Origin: Cyclobacteriaceae bacterium
GTDB taxonomy: Bacteria > Bacteroidota > Bacteroidia > Cytophagales > Cyclobacteriaceae
Direction of reading: 5' to 3'
DNA: 23,675 nucleotides
NCBI GenBank assembly: GCA_013140395.1
Contig: JABFSY010000412.1
Span: forward strand, 1-23,675
Positions within the stretch are counted from its first letter, which is position 1; each line of letters starts with the position of its first letter. Made by a program: the position numbers and the translations under genes. A model generated the notes under the pieces. The model saw nothing but the letters and a program-made list of their open reading frames with translations, ran no database searches and was not told where the DNA came from. Below, piece by piece: positions 5,583 through 19,057 of this stretch.

Positions 5583-6029
5583 ATGAAAAACGTAAAGAGC
5601 CTCCTTTTCCTGTTCGCAATGGCATTAGCTGCATGTACTCAATCAGCAAAGCATGATGAACACCACCATGATGTGGGTAATTCTGGCGAAAATCCAAACC
5701 AGACGCTGTACGATCAAGTGATGGATATTCACGATGAAATTATGCCTCGAGCAGAGGACATTTATCAACTCAAGAAAGAACTGCAAGAAAAATTGAGTAG
5801 CAATCCAAACATGACTGCGGATAAAAAGCAAGAATTGGAACTGGTCATTGCTCAGCTGGATTCTGCCGATCAATCCATGATGGATTGGATGCATCAATTC
5901 AAACCGCTCCCGGATTCTGCCGATCAGGAAAAAGCAAGAGCCTATTTAGAATCTGAAATGGAAAGAATTAAAAAGGTCAAAGACCTAATGAACGAGTCAA
6001 TAGACAAGGCCAAGTTGGCGAAGAATTAG
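5583..6029 (+). CDS. Small helical lipoprotein of unknown function
   Basis: The only plus-strand gene encodes 148 residues. A lipoprotein signal (MKNVKSLLFLFAMALAAC) ends in the lipobox LAAC with Cys18, so it should be anchored in a membrane outside the cytoplasm. Next comes a short His/Asp cluster (HDEHHHD, 24-30), then a mostly helical, charged region that looks able to form coiled coils (about residues 42-145), with MMDWMHQFKP near its centre. From memory similar Bacteroidota proteins are often labelled viral A-type inclusion protein, a name without functional meaning. It has its own promoter and converges on the SET-domain gene, so its role cannot be read from its neighbours. The His cluster might bind metal; that is only a suggestion. 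Confidence 0.85.
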   Translation: MKNVKSLLFLFAMALAACTQSAKHDEHHHDVGNSGENPNQTLYDQVMDIHDEIMPRAEDIYQLKKELQEKLSSNPNMTADKKQELELVIAQLDSADQSMMDWMHQFKPLPDSADQEKARAYLESEMERIKKVKDLMNESIDKAKLAKN

Positions 6030-6086
6030 TAGAATGTTTTGTTGAAAATTCGCACCAAGCCTGATGGACGCTAGGTGTGTTAATAA

Positions 6087-6584
6087 TTACCTCCTTTTGC
6101 GTTTAGCCGCACTGTGATGTGGCAACTCTTTCCCTGTTGCTTTCTTCCCTTCTTTCTCGCGATTCTTTTGTTCTAGACGAATATTGTAACGGATCACTTG
6201 CCAGTATTCTGCGCCATACCCCACTAAGATTTCAGCACCGGCCGGGATATCTTTCGATGCCTCAATGTAGCATCGCTTCTTTTCAGTCACATATTCGGAG
6301 TTGTTGCGGACACCCTCCACTCTGGCTATACCCATCGCATCATTTGCAAAATGGGCTACTGATTTCTTCGTTTGCCAGGCATCAATGCAGTTCTTGCTAT
6401 TAAAGAAAAACACATAACCATTGCGGTCATCTGCCATTTTCTCTACTTCCTTCCATGTCACAAGCTTACCCTTGTATTCTACAATACGCGTACCCTTGGC
6501 AATTGCTATTTTTGTAAACAACCCTCGTCCCGCGCCTGGCAATTTGGACTTCTTAACAATTAGCGATTTCTCTAGTAAGGCCAT
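6087..6584 (-). CDS. SET-domain protein, putative lysine methyltransferase
   Basis: The 165-residue protein is a nearly bare SET domain: the opening GAGRGLF (17-23), the central strand YVFFF (57-61), AHFANDA (77-83) in the place of the usual R-F-x-N-H-x-C motif, and the closing GYGAEYW (122-128), where the Tyr residues line the lysine channel. The His of the N-H motif is Asp here. A Lys/Arg-rich tail (about 138-165) could bind nucleic acid or ribosomes. Known SET enzymes transfer methyl groups from S-adenosylmethionine to lysine in proteins; the target here is unknown. The gene begins about 19 nt after the rpsJ terminator, leaving little room for its own promoter, so it may depend on readthrough. 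It converges with the lipoprotein gene; 57 nt separate their stops. Confidence 0.85.
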   Translation of the reverse strand: MALLEKSLIVKKSKLPGAGRGLFTKIAIAKGTRIVEYKGKLVTWKEVEKMADDRNGYVFFFNSKNCIDAWQTKKSVAHFANDAMGIARVEGVRNNSEYVTEKKRCYIEASKDIPAGAEILVGYGAEYWQVIRYNIRLEQKNREKEGKKATGKELPHHSAAKRKRR

Positions 6585-6602
6585 TTCAGCGTGCTGTTAG
6601 GT

Positions 6603-6637
6603 ACAAAAAAAACATCCTGACGATTAATCAGGATGTT
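6603..6637 (-). terminator. Intrinsic terminator after rpsJ
   Basis: AACATCCTGA (6611-6620) pairs with TCAGGATGTT (6628-6637), 10 bp with a 7-nt loop. On the minus strand the hairpin is followed by eight T. It ends the rpsL-rpsG-fusA-rpsJ transcript 23 nt after the rpsJ stop. Confidence 0.92.
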
Positions 6638-6659
6638 TCTTATAAAATATTTATAAATC

Positions 6660-6962
6660 TTATTTGATGATAACATCTACACCAGACGGCAATTCCAGTT
6701 TCATCAACGCATCGATTGTCTTAGTACTGCTTGAGTAGATATCTACTACGCGCTTATACGTACACAATTGAAATTGCTCACGCGCTTTCTTGTTTACGTG
6801 TGGCGAGCGAAGTACTGTGAACTTCTCTTTCTCTGTAGGAAGGGGAATAGGTCCGCTTACGACAGCACCTGTTGCTTTTACCGCGCGCACGATTTTCTCA
6901 GATGACTTGTCCACCAAGTTGTGATCGTACGATTTTAATTTGATTCTGATTTTTTGGCTCAT
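6660..6962 (-). CDS. rpsJ: 30S ribosomal protein S10
   Basis: The 100-residue length and the sequence (starting [13 protein letters not shown], with [23 protein letters not shown] in the middle and ending SGVDVIIK) match S10. It is a 30S head protein and also NusE, the partner of NusB in antitermination. It follows fusA after 22 nt. In many bacteria rpsJ opens the S10 operon with rplC next; here a strong terminator follows directly and no rplC is present. Confidence 0.97.
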   Translation of the reverse strand: MSQKIRIKLKSYDHNLVDKSSEKIVRAVKATGAVVSGPIPLPTEKEKFTVLRSPHVNKKAREQFQLCTYKRVVDIYSSSTKTIDALMKLELPSGVDVIIK

Positions 6963-6984
6963 GATCTAAACGTCTTTTAGATAT

Positions 6985-9096
6985 TTATTTGGCAACAGCG
7001 CCTTTTACTTGTTCAATTACTTTCTCTGCTAAGTTCCTAGGTACTGGAGCGTAGTGTGCGAATGTTAAGTTTGCCGATGCACGACCTGAAGTGATTGTTC
7101 TCAAGTCAGTAACATAACCAAACAGCTCTGACAATGGCACATCCGCTTTAATTACTTGAGCACCACCACGGGTATCCATTCCTTTCATGATACCTCTTCT
7201 TCTGTTTAAGTCTCCTGTTACAGAACCAGTATACTCATCTGGGGAAATTACCTCCACACCCATGATTGGTTCTAACAACTGAGGAGCACATTTGCGAGCG
7301 GCCTCTTTGAATCCAATACGAGCAGCTAATTCAAATGACAATGAATCAGAGTCAACATCGTGGAAAGAACCGTGGTACAATCTCACTTTCATGGAGTCAA
7401 TTGGATAACCAGCTAGCGGACCATTCACCATAGACTGCTCAAAACCTTTTTGAATAGCAGGAATGAATTCGCGAGGGATCACACCACCTACGATGTCATT
7501 TTCAAACTCAAGACCTGGCTTATCCTCAGGTCCCAGTTCACGTGGTCCGATTTCGAATACGATATCGGCAAATTTACCACGACCACCGGTCTGCTTCTTG
7601 TATACTTCCTTATGCTCAACTGACTTAGTAAGCGCTTCTTTGTAAGCAACCTGAGGCGCGCCTTGGTTGATCTCTACTTTGAATTCGCGTTTTAAGCGGT
7701 CAATGATAATCTCTAAGTGTAATTCACCCATTCCGCGAAGGATAACCTGACCTGTTTCGTGATCAGTATTAACGCGCAATGTTGGATCTTCTTCAACCAA
7801 CTTAGCGATAGCCATACCCAATTTATCAGCATCCACTTGCTTCTTAGGCTCAATAGCATAACCGATAACTGGCTCAGGGAATACCATTGACTCTAATATC
7901 ACCTTGCGTTTTTCATCGCATAAGGTATCGCCTGTTTTAATATCCTTAAAACCAACTACCGCACCAATATCTCCCACAGGAAGTCTATCGATTTGGTTTT
8001 GCTTATTGGCGTGCATTTGGAACACGCGAGAAATTCTCTCTTTCGATTCTGTCCGTGTATTGTATACATAAGAACCAGACTCCAGCACGCCAGAGTAAGC
8101 ACGAATGAAACACAAACGGCCTACGAATGGATCTGTTGCAATTTTGAAAGCCAAGGCTACAAAAGGCTCCTTCTCATCAGGTCTGATGGTAACGGGCAAA
8201 TCTGTATCAGGATCTGTTCCAATGATCTCATCTTTATCCAATGGTGACGGCAATAATTCCATCACGTAATCAAGCATGGTTTGAACTCCTTTGTTTTTGA
8301 AAGAAGAACCACACACCATCGGCACAATTTTCATGCTGATAGTTGCCTCGCGCAATGCCTTCAATATTTCTGCAGTAGAAATCGAATTAGGATCAACAAA
8401 ATATTTTTCGATCAACGTCTCATCTACTTCAGCTACTGCTTCCAATAGTTTCTCGCGGTACTCTTTGGCCTCTTCAACCATGTCCTCAGGAATAGGAATT
8501 TCTTGGAAAGTCATGCCTTTGTCATGCTCATTCCAGATAATACCCTTATTGCCCACTAAGTCTACAACACCTCTAAAATTATCTTCTGCTCCAATTGGAA
8601 GTTGTAATGCAACCGCTTTGCTACCTAGTTTCTCCTTCACTTGCTTACAAACATCCAAGAAGTCAGCACCCGAACGATCCATTTTATTTACGAATCCGAT
8701 ACGAGCCACTTTGTAATTATCAGCCAAGCGCCAGTTCGTTTCCGATTGTGGTTCTACTCCGTCAACAGAGCTAAACAAGAAAACAAGACCATCCAATACA
8801 CGCAATGAACGATTCACTTCAACTGTAAAGTCAACGTGACCAGGTGTATCGATAATGTTTACGTGGTAGTCGTTTGCCTTGTATTTCCAATAAACGGTTG
8901 TTGCAGCCGAAGTGATAGTAATACCACGCTCTTGCTCTTGCGCCATCCAATCCATAGTGGCCGCGCCATCATGCACTTCGCCAATCTTGTGGTTTACACC
9001 AGCATAATATAGAATACGTTCAGTAGTCGTAGTTTTTCCAGCATCAATGTGCGCTGCGATACCTATGTTTCTCGTGTACTTTAAATCCCTTGCCAT
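6985..9096 (-). CDS. fusA: Elongation factor G
   Basis: The 703-residue GTPase drives ribosomal translocation. GTP-binding motifs are intact: AHIDAGKTT (15-23), the switch II DTPGH (83-87) and NKMD (137-140). Domains II to V follow over the normal length; domain IV carries the [12 protein letters not shown] stretch. It has the size and order of a canonical translocase (rpsL-rpsG-fusA-rpsJ), which argues against the recycling-only EF-G2 paralogue. A 39-nt spacer separates it from rpsG. Confidence 0.97.
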   Translation of the reverse strand: MARDLKYTRNIGIAAHIDAGKTTTTERILYYAGVNHKIGEVHDGAATMDWMAQEQERGITITSAATTVYWKYKANDYHVNIIDTPGHVDFTVEVNRSLRVLDGLVFLFSSVDGVEPQSETNWRLADNYKVARIGFVNKMDRSGADFLDVCKQVKEKLGSKAVALQLPIGAEDNFRGVVDLVGNKGIIWNEHDKGMTFQEIPIPEDMVEEAKEYREKLLEAVAEVDETLIEKYFVDPNSISTAEILKALREATISMKIVPMVCGSSFKNKGVQTMLDYVMELLPSPLDKDEIIGTDPDTDLPVTIRPDEKEPFVALAFKIATDPFVGRLCFIRAYSGVLESGSYVYNTRTESKERISRVFQMHANKQNQIDRLPVGDIGAVVGFKDIKTGDTLCDEKRKVILESMVFPEPVIGYAIEPKKQVDADKLGMAIAKLVEEDPTLRVNTDHETGQVILRGMGELHLEIIIDRLKREFKVEINQGAPQVAYKEALTKSVEHKEVYKKQTGGRGKFADIVFEIGPRELGPEDKPGLEFENDIVGGVIPREFIPAIQKGFEQSMVNGPLAGYPIDSMKVRLYHGSFHDVDSDSLSFELAARIGFKEAARKCAPQLLEPIMGVEVISPDEYTGSVTGDLNRRRGIMKGMDTRGGAQVIKADVPLSELFGYVTDLRTITSGRASANLTFAHYAPVPRNLAEKVIEQVKGAVAK

Positions 9097-9135
9097 GAAA
9101 GATGTTAGAATTAAGAGTTATGATTGAGGATTTAA

Positions 9136-9606
9136 TTAAAATCTAAAATGAGAGAATGCTTTGTTCGCTTCTGCCATGCGGTGCGTATCGTCTTTTTTCT
9201 TGATCGCAGCACCTTCACCTTTGGATGCAGCAAGGATTTCTCCCGCCAGTCTATCCATCATCGTTTTTTCACCGCGAGCCCGCGCATAGTCAATCAACCA
9301 TTTGATGCTCAAATTGATCTTGCGCTCAGGGCGAATTTCTACAGGCACTTGAAAAGTAGCACCACCAACCCTACGGCTTTTCACTTCTACACCTGGAGTT
9401 ACATTGCTCATGGCACGCTTCCATACCTCTAGGCCATTTTCACCGCCCGCTTTTTTCTCCACTTGCTCAATCGCATCGTAGAAGATATTGTAGGCAATAC
9501 TTTTCTTGCCATCGTTCATCATATAGTTCACAAACTTGGTTACCAAGGTATCGTTGAACTTAGGATCAGGAAGAAGGTATCTTTTCTTTGGTTTTGACTT
9601 TCTCAT
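9136..9606 (-). CDS. rpsG: 30S ribosomal protein S7
   Basis: The 156 residues match S7 in length and content: start [36 protein letters not shown], then [16 protein letters not shown] and the C-terminal [13 protein letters not shown]7 organises the 3' major domain of 16S rRNA at the decoding side of the head. It sits 20 nt after rpsL, as in the classical str operon, where S7 is also the translational repressor; no such site is recognisable here. Confidence 0.97.
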   Translation of the reverse strand: MRKSKPKKRYLLPDPKFNDTLVTKFVNYMMNDGKKSIAYNIFYDAIEQVEKKAGGENGLEVWKRAMSNVTPGVEVKSRRVGGATFQVPVEIRPERKINLSIKWLIDYARARGEKTMMDRLAGEILAASKGEGAAIKKKDDTHRMAEANKAFSHFRF

Positions 9607-9626
9607 GGCTAACTATTTTGAATGCT

Positions 9627-10046
9627 TTATTTCTTTTTTGCCGGTGCTCCCTTAGCTGCCGGAGCTGCTGCCCCTGCCTTAGGACGTTTTGCACCATATT
9701 TCGAACGACTTTGCTTCCGTCCATTGACACCTGCTGTATCGAGTGCTCCACGCACGATGTGGTATCTCACTCCGGGCAGATCCTTCACACGACCACCGCG
9801 AACTAGCACGATAGAGTGTTCTTGAAGGTTATGGCCTTCGCCCATGATGTAAGCGTTTACTTCTTTCTGATTCGTCAGGCGCACACGGGCAACCTTTCTC
9901 ATAGCAGAATTAGGCTTTTTTGGGGTGGTTGTGTACACACGAGTACACACGCCCCTACGCTGAGGCGATGAATCAAGGGCTGGAGACTTTGACTTAAAAG
10001 TCAATTTTGTCCGTCCTTTTCTCACAAGTTGCTGAATGGTAGGCAT
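9627..10046 (-). CDS. rpsL: 30S ribosomal protein S12 with Ala/Lys-rich C-terminal extension
   Basis: The first 124 residues match S12: TPKKPNSA (41-48), [10 protein letters not shown] (69-78) and RVKDLPG (86-92), the loops that contact the decoding centre. The lysines at positions 43, 44 and 88 are the streptomycin-sensitive forms, and D89 is the residue often methylthiolated in other bacteria. After KRPKA, where the E. coli protein ends, a 15-residue tail of Gly, Ala, Pro and Lys follows (total 139). It is the first gene of the str operon, 38 nt after the -7 element of its promoter. Confidence 0.97.
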   Translation of the reverse strand: MPTIQQLVRKGRTKLTFKSKSPALDSSPQRRGVCTRVYTTTPKKPNSAMRKVARVRLTNQKEVNAYIMGEGHNLQEHSIVLVRGGRVKDLPGVRYHIVRGALDTAGVNGRKQSRSKYGAKRPKAGAAAPAAKGAPAKKK

Positions 10047-10083
10047 TTATGTTTTCTTTTAAAACCTTTAAAAATAAGGACTG

Positions 10084-10112
10084 CAAAGGTATTTAAATTT
10101 GGAAGGATGCAA
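10084..10112 (-). promoter_or_regulatory. Promoter of the rpsL-rpsG-fusA-rpsJ operon
   Basis: On the minus strand TTG (10112-10110), exactly 18 nt and TACCTTTG (10091-10084), a perfect TAnnTTTG. The transcript would begin just downstream, about 30 nt before the rpsL ATG. Spacing and the bases after the -7 element (CAGTCCTT) match the promoter at 22236-22264. Confidence 0.88.
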
Positions 10113-10137
10113 AATTTTGGAGTAAAGAAATTTTGCA
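10108..10137. promoter_or_regulatory. 10-bp perfect inverted repeat over the str operon promoter
   Basis: TGCAAAATTT (10108-10117) and AAATTTTGCA (10128-10137) are exact complements with a 10-nt spacer. One arm covers the TTG element of the rpsL promoter. There is no T run after it on the minus strand, so it is not a good terminator for the DUF3467 gene; an operator or upstream element is possible. Confidence 0.55.
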
Positions 10138-10188
10138 GAAGGAGCATTTTTTGGCCATTTCGAAGCCCTAAAAAGAGCTAAAAACCAA

Positions 10189-10512
10189 CTATGCTTCGCC
10201 CATTGTACCTCCAAAATTCATTGGGAAAGTGGGAAGGTCATTGGTTTGCTTTATGGCGCCAAATGTTGCTTCGTATTTGCTAATGTTATCCTTCAAGGCG
10301 GCCAATAGGCGTTTCGCATGTTCAGGGGTAATCACAATGCGTGATTTGACCTTTGCTTTTGGAACACCTGGCATTAGCCTAATGAAATCTATCACAAATT
10401 CGCTATTGGAATGAGCAATCATTGCGAGATTTGAATAAATGCCTTCAGCAATCTCTTCGGATAGCTCGATGTTGATCTGATTCTGGGGAGGGATGTTTTT
10501 CTCGTCTGCCAT
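10189..10512 (-). CDS. DUF3467 family protein
   Basis: The 107-residue protein reads INIELSEEIAEGIYSNLAMIAHSNSEFVIDF, then RLMPGVPKAKVKSRIVITPEHAKRLLAALKDNI, the pattern I associate with DUF3467, a small family of unknown function. It has no signal peptide or membrane segment and should be cytoplasmic. It lies between rpoC (166 nt upstream) and the str promoter, a position I recall for this family in Bacteroidota, which hints at a link with transcription or translation; no biochemical role is inferred. Since a terminator-like hairpin follows rpoC, its expression may depend on readthrough or on a promoter I could not find. Confidence 0.85.
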   Translation of the reverse strand: MADEKNIPPQNQINIELSEEIAEGIYSNLAMIAHSNSEFVIDFIRLMPGVPKAKVKSRIVITPEHAKRLLAALKDNISKYEATFGAIKQTNDLPTFPMNFGGTMGEA

Positions 10513-10517
10513 AGTTC

Positions 10518-10549
10518 AATTTGAAAATTAAATGATTTGAAAATTTGAA
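10518..10549. repeat. Tandem octad array (TTCAAATT type) upstream of the DUF3467 gene
   Basis: Minus strand, 8-nt register: TTCAAATT, TTCAAATC, ATTTAATT, TTCAAATT. The 16-mer ATTTGAAAATTTGAAG at 10535-10550 is the exact complement of 10655-10670. Confidence 0.75.
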
Positions 10550-10607
10550 GGTTGATTTGAGCTGTACTTCAACAATTAAAAAAAGAGAATTTGGGTACTG
10601 CTTAAAT

Positions 10608-10642
10608 GAAAAGTGCGAATGTTTTACCATCCGCACATTTTC
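10608..10642 (-). terminator. Probable terminator after rpoC
   Basis: GAAAA (10608-10612), GTGCG (10613-10617) and ATG (10619-10621) pair with CAT (10628-10630), CGCAC (10632-10636) and TTTTC (10638-10642), with one mismatch, one bulge and a 6-nt loop. On the minus strand it is followed by a modest T-rich stretch (ATTTAAG). It lies 36 nt after the rpoC stop. Efficiency is uncertain. Confidence 0.6.
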
Positions 10643-10654
10643 AATTTATTTCAT

Positions 10655-10671
10655 CTTCAAATTTTCAAATT
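10655..10671. repeat. Tandem octad pair (TTCAAATT x2) just after rpoC
   Basis: Two contiguous TTCAAATT units (10656-10663, 10664-10671) in opposite orientation to the array at 10518-10549. Together they form a 16-bp perfect inverted repeat flanking the rpoC terminator hairpin. Confidence 0.75.
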
Positions 10672-10678
10672 CGAAGAA

Positions 10679-13600
10679 TTAGTCTTGCAACTCTTTCACT
10701 TTCCGTTCAGGTGCATCGACCATTCGCTGGTAATCTTCTTCAGACCCAACAATCATGTCGTTGAACCTGCGTTGTCCAGTACCTGCAGGGATCAAATGTC
10801 CTACAATCACGTTTTCCTTCAAGCCCATCAATTGATCAGCCTTACCACGGATGGCGGCCTCACTCAATACTTTGGTAGTCTCCTGGAAAGACGCAGCTGA
10901 CAACCAGCTTTCTGTTTTCAAAGATGCCTGAGTAATACCTTGCAATGTCGGACGAGACACAGCTGACAACGCATCCCGTACTTCTACGATGCGCTGATCT
11001 TTTCTCTTTAATGAAGAGTTTTCATCACGGAATTCACGTGGAGAAATAATCTGTCCAACTTTAAACCTTGTTGAGTCGCCAGAATCCATCACCACTTTCT
11101 TATCCAAGATCAAGTCGTTCTCCTCACGGAATTCAAACTTATCAACATACTCGCCAGGCAAGAAAGTCGTATCTCCTGAATCAATAATCTCTACTTTCTG
11201 CATCATTTGACTAACGATACACTCAATGTGTTTATCGTTGATCTTCACACCCTGCAGGCGATATACTTCTTGAATCTCATTTACAAGATACTCCTGCACT
11301 GCAGTCGGGCCTTTTATCGACAAAATATCAGAAGGTGTAATCGCACCGTCAGAAAGTGGTTGACCCGCTTTCACAAAGTCATTGTCCTGCACCAAAATGT
11401 GCTTGCTCAAAGGAACTAAGTAGCGCTTTTGTACACCATCTTTTGATTCGATGAATATTTCGCGATTCCCACGCTTAATACCACCATATGTCACCACTCC
11501 ATCAATCTCACTGACAACAGCTGGATTGGAAGGATTACGTGCTTCAAACAATTCTGTTACACGTGGAAGACCACCAGTAATGTCGCGAGACTTACCCATC
11601 GTACGAGGAATCTTGGCCATTACTTGTCCAGCCTTGATTTTCTCGCCCGCATCAACTGCCAAGTGAGCTCCTACCGGCATGTTATAACCTTTTGAGTCGG
11701 TCTTCCCTTTTACAATGACTGACGGATTTTTCGTCTTGTCACGTGTATCAGTGATCACTTTCTCGCGGTGACCGGTCTGTTCATCGGACTCTTCTTTGTA
11801 AGTAAGACCCTCAATGATGGCTTCATACTCGATCTCTCCATCAAATTCGGAAAGGATAACTGCGTTGTAAGGATCCCAGTAGCAAAGCTCTGCACCTTTT
11901 TCAACTTTCTGTCCATCCTTTATTTTCAAATAAGCACCATAAGGAACGTTATTGGCAATCAACACACGCTTCTCATCGTCCAGAATGCGTATCTCTCCAG
12001 TACGCCCCATCACCACTTTTACTTTATTCTCATCCTTATCAGTTGTATCAACGGTACGGATGGCTTCGAATTCAATTGTTCCAGAGAACTTTGCTTTGAT
12101 GTTTGCATCTACCGCAATGTTAGAGGCTGTACCTCCAACGTGGAACGTACGAAGTGTGAGCTGTGTACCAGGCTCACCAATTGACTGAGCTGCAATTACA
12201 CCAACTGCCTCACCCTCTTGTACCATTTTGCCAGTGGCCAAATTACGGCCGTAGCATTTTGCGCAACCACCAAACTTTGTTTCGCAAGTAAGGATAGAGC
12301 GTATCTCTACTTCTTCAATACTTGTTTCCTCAATTTGTTTCGCGATCTCGTCTGTGATTTCGTCGTTGCCCGCACAAATTAATTTCTCCGTGAGCGGATC
12401 ATAGATATCGTGTACTGTCACACGACCCACAATACGTTCAGACAATGGCTCTACTATATCTTCATTGTCTTTCAATGCTGAAACCTTCAAGCCTCTGAGT
12501 GTACCACAATCATCTTCAGTAATTACCAAGTCATTGGCAACGTCTACCAACCTACGCGTCAAGTAACCCGCATCAGCCGTTTTCAAAGCTGTGTCGGCCA
12601 AACCTTTACGCGCACCGTGTGTAGAAATGAAATACTCCAACACATCTAATCCTTCCTTAAAGTTGGATAAGATTGGATTCTCAATGATTGAACCAACAGA
12701 ACCCGCCAAATTCTTTTGAGGCTTTGCCATCAATCCACGCATTCCACCCAACTGACGAATCTGCTCACGTGATCCACGTGCACCAGAGTGCATCATCATA
12801 TAAATAGAGTTGAATCCTTGTTGATCTTCTTCCAATTGCTTCATCAGCGTATTGGTCAACATCGTGTTGGTTCGGGTCCAAATATCGATTACCTGATTGT
12901 AACGCTCGTTGTCGGTAATCAGACCCATCATGTAGTTATTCCAAACAGAATCAACTTCTTTCTGAGCTTCTTCAACTAACTTCTTTTTCTCCGCTGGCAC
13001 CTTCACATCACCTAACCCCATTGACAAACCTCCACGGTAAGCCATTTGGAAACCAAGTTCTTTGATATCATCTAAGAACTTAGCGGTCTTAGCTTGACCA
13101 GCATACTTAAATACGTCTGCGATGATGGTCTGAAGCTTCTTCTTTGTCAAAAGCTCATCTACGAAACCAACTTCCTCAGGTATCACTTGATTAAAAATCA
13201 CTCGACCGGTTACGGTTTCGATCATTTTTCTAGTAACAACACCAGTCTTTTTATCTTTTACGTTAGCTTTTACCTTGATGATGGCGTGCTTCGAAAGCTT
13301 GCCTTCGTTGTAAGCAATCACCACCTCTTCGGCAGAATAGAAAGTTTTGCCTTCTCCTTTTTCGCCTTTTCTTCCCTTCGTCAAATAGTATAGACCCAAC
13401 ACCATGTCCTGAGAAGGAACGGTAATAGGCGCACCATTTGCAGGGTTCAAGATGTTATGAGAGGAAAGCATCAATACAGACGCTTCCAAAATAGCCTCCT
13501 GACCTAGTGGAATATGTACCGCCATCTGGTCACCATCAAAGTCAGCGTTAAATGCAGTACAAACAAGTGGATGCAATTGGATTGCTTTTCCTTCAATCAA

Positions 13601-14962
13601 CTTAGGCTGGAATGCTTGTATACCTAATCTATGTAGGGTTGGGGCACGGTTGAGAAGAACAGGATGTCCTTTCAATACGTTTTCCAAAATATCCCAAACA
13701 ACCGGATCCTTTCTATCAACAATTTTCTTGGCAGACTTCACTGTCTTCACAATACCTCTTTCGATCAGCTTGCGAATAATAAATGGCTTAAATAGTTCAG
13801 CTGCCATATCCTTTGGCAAACCGCACTCATGCAATTTCAATTCAGGACCAACAACAATTACAGAACGACCCGAATAGTCAACACGCTTACCTAAAAGGTT
13901 TTGACGGAAACGTCCTTGCTTACCTTTGAGCATATCGCTCAACGACTTCAACGCACGGTTTCCATCAGAACGAACAGCGTTTACTTTCCGCGAATTATCA
14001 AACAAAGAATCGACAGCCTCTTGAAGCATGCGTTTCTCATTGCGAAGAATTACTTCTGGCGCCTTGATATCTATCAATCTCTTTAGACGATTGTTGCGAA
14101 TAATCACACGTCTATACAAATCATTCAAGTCAGAAGTTGCAAAACGACCACCATCCAATGGCACCAGAGGGCGTAACTCAGGTGGAATTACAGGAACCAT
14201 TTTAATGGTCATCCACTGCGGACGATTTTCAACGCGAGTGTTTGCTTCACGGAAAGCTTCAACCACCTTCAAGCGCTTTAATGCCTCGGCTTTACGTTGT
14301 TGAGAAGTATCGGTTGCAGCCTGATGACGAAGTTCGTATGAAAGTTCATCCAGCTTCACACGGCTCAATAACATCTCTAGTGCATCAGCACCCATTTTAG
14401 CAATAAACTTTTTCGGATCAGCATCATCCAATAACTGATTCTCACGTGGAAGCTTGTCTACAATATCCAGGTATTCTTCCTCAGTCAAGAAATCAAGACG
14501 ATTGATACCATCTTCCTCTTTTATTCCGGGAGCAATTACCACATATCTTTCATAGTAGATAATTTGATCTAGCTTCTTCGTTGGTAAGCCCAACAAGTAA
14601 CCGATCTTATTTGGCAAGGAACGGAAATACCAGATGTGTGCAACGGGTACCACTAATTCGATGTGCCCCATGCGCTCACGCCTTACCTTCTTCTCAGTAA
14701 CCTCTACACCGCATCGGTCGCAGATAATGCCCTTGTAACGAATACGCTTATACTTTCCGCAATGACATTCCCAGTCTTTCACCGGACCGAAAATACGCTC
14801 ACAAAACAAGCCGCCCATCTCTGGCTTATACGTTCTGTAATTGATGGTCTCAGGTTGTGTGATCTCACCATGCGAGCTTTCCAAAATTGACTCCGGAGAA
14901 GCTAAACTGATGGTGATTTTTGAGAAATCGTTGTTGATCTTCTTATTTTTTCTGAAAGACAT
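10679..14962 (-). CDS. rpoC: DNA-directed RNA polymerase subunit beta'
   Basis: The 1427-residue protein is a complete beta' subunit. The N-terminal zinc site uses C66, C68, C81 and C84. The catalytic NADFDGDQM is at 472-480 with the three magnesium-binding aspartates. The bridge-helix and trigger-loop region contains [24 protein letters not shown] second zinc site is formed by the Cys of DDCGTL and [11 protein letters not shown]. It lacks the large E. coli-type trigger-loop insertion, and its length fits Bacteroidota. It follows rpoB after 104 nt that hold AGTCCGAA repeats, an unusually structured junction for two subunits needed in equal amounts. Confidence 0.98.
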   Translation of the reverse strand: MSFRKNKKINNDFSKITISLASPESILESSHGEITQPETINYRTYKPEMGGLFCERIFGPVKDWECHCGKYKRIRYKGIICDRCGVEVTEKKVRRERMGHIELVVPVAHIWYFRSLPNKIGYLLGLPTKKLDQIIYYERYVVIAPGIKEEDGINRLDFLTEEEYLDIVDKLPRENQLLDDADPKKFIAKMGADALEMLLSRVKLDELSYELRHQAATDTSQQRKAEALKRLKVVEAFREANTRVENRPQWMTIKMVPVIPPELRPLVPLDGGRFATSDLNDLYRRVIIRNNRLKRLIDIKAPEVILRNEKRMLQEAVDSLFDNSRKVNAVRSDGNRALKSLSDMLKGKQGRFRQNLLGKRVDYSGRSVIVVGPELKLHECGLPKDMAAELFKPFIIRKLIERGIVKTVKSAKKIVDRKDPVVWDILENVLKGHPVLLNRAPTLHRLGIQAFQPKLIEGKAIQLHPLVCTAFNADFDGDQMAVHIPLGQEAILEASVLMLSSHNILNPANGAPITVPSQDMVLGLYYLTKGRKGEKGEGKTFYSAEEVVIAYNEGKLSKHAIIKVKANVKDKKTGVVTRKMIETVTGRVIFNQVIPEEVGFVDELLTKKKLQTIIADVFKYAGQAKTAKFLDDIKELGFQMAYRGGLSMGLGDVKVPAEKKKLVEEAQKEVDSVWNNYMMGLITDNERYNQVIDIWTRTNTMLTNTLMKQLEEDQQGFNSIYMMMHSGARGSREQIRQLGGMRGLMAKPQKNLAGSVGSIIENPILSNFKEGLDVLEYFISTHGARKGLADTALKTADAGYLTRRLVDVANDLVITEDDCGTLRGLKVSALKDNEDIVEPLSERIVGRVTVHDIYDPLTEKLICAGNDEITDEIAKQIEETSIEEVEIRSILTCETKFGGCAKCYGRNLATGKMVQEGEAVGVIAAQSIGEPGTQLTLRTFHVGGTASNIAVDANIKAKFSGTIEFEAIRTVDTTDKDENKVKVVMGRTGEIRILDDEKRVLIANNVPYGAYLKIKDGQKVEKGAELCYWDPYNAVILSEFDGEIEYEAIIEGLTYKEESDEQTGHREKVITDTRDKTKNPSVIVKGKTDSKGYNMPVGAHLAVDAGEKIKAGQVMAKIPRTMGKSRDITGGLPRVTELFEARNPSNPAVVSEIDGVVTYGGIKRGNREIFIESKDGVQKRYLVPLSKHILVQDNDFVKAGQPLSDGAITPSDILSIKGPTAVQEYLVNEIQEVYRLQGVKINDKHIECIVSQMMQKVEIIDSGDTTFLPGEYVDKFEFREENDLILDKKVVMDSGDSTRFKVGQIISPREFRDENSSLKRKDQRIVEVRDALSAVSRPTLQGITQASLKTESWLSAASFQETTKVLSEAAIRGKADQLMGLKENVIVGHLIPAGTGQRRFNDMIVGSEEDYQRMVDAPERKVKELQD

Positions 14963-14997
14963 GCTTGTTGAGTTTTCAGTTAACTAATTCACTTTTA

Positions 14998-15054
14998 AGT
15001 CCGAAAGTTGATTAGTCCGAAAGTCCGAAAGCTTAGCTTACTGACTTTCGGACT
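14998..15054. repeat. AGTCCGAAAG repeats and hairpin between rpoB and rpoC
   Basis: Plus strand AGTCCGAAAG occurs at 14998-15007, 15014-15023 and 15022-15031 (the last two in an 8-nt register), and its complement CTTTCGGACT at 15045-15054. The copies at 15022 and 15045 form a perfect 10-bp stem with a 13-nt loop. No T run follows on the minus strand. Confidence 0.85.
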
Positions 15055-15066
15055 CCCCGACTTTAT

Positions 15067-18936
<3,870 letters not shown>

Positions 18937-19012
18937 GGTGCGTACAGTTTAAAATTTTCCCGGATAAGACTTAAAAAACCAATTAACTGGGGTACAAGTA
19001 TAAACAGGCAAA

Positions 19013-19057
19013 CCCCAACCCTATTTTCATAGGAATGGGGCCTGAAATACCTTTCAG
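19013..19057 (-). promoter_or_regulatory. Structured rplL-rpoB spacer with two hairpins (possible partial terminator)
   Basis: CCCCA and CCTAT (19013-19024) pair with ATAGG and TGGGG (19029-19040) around a 4-nt loop and a 2x2 internal loop. Next to it CTGAAA (19042-19047) pairs with TTTCAG (19052-19057). The palindrome CGGTACCG lies at 19059-19066, between these and the rplL stop. On the minus strand only three T follow the first hairpin. In E. coli a partial terminator lies at this junction; the same role here is inferred by position. Confidence 0.5.

Noticed and set aside
6030..6086. Hairpin CACCAAGC/GCTAGGTG between the converging lipoprotein and SET genes as a terminator
   Set aside because: The stem has a mismatch and no T run follows on either strand.
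10445..10636. Minus-strand open frame of 63 codons between rpoC and the DUF3467 gene
   Set aside because: It overlaps the rpoC terminator hairpin and the DUF3467 start in another frame and is built partly from the octad repeats.
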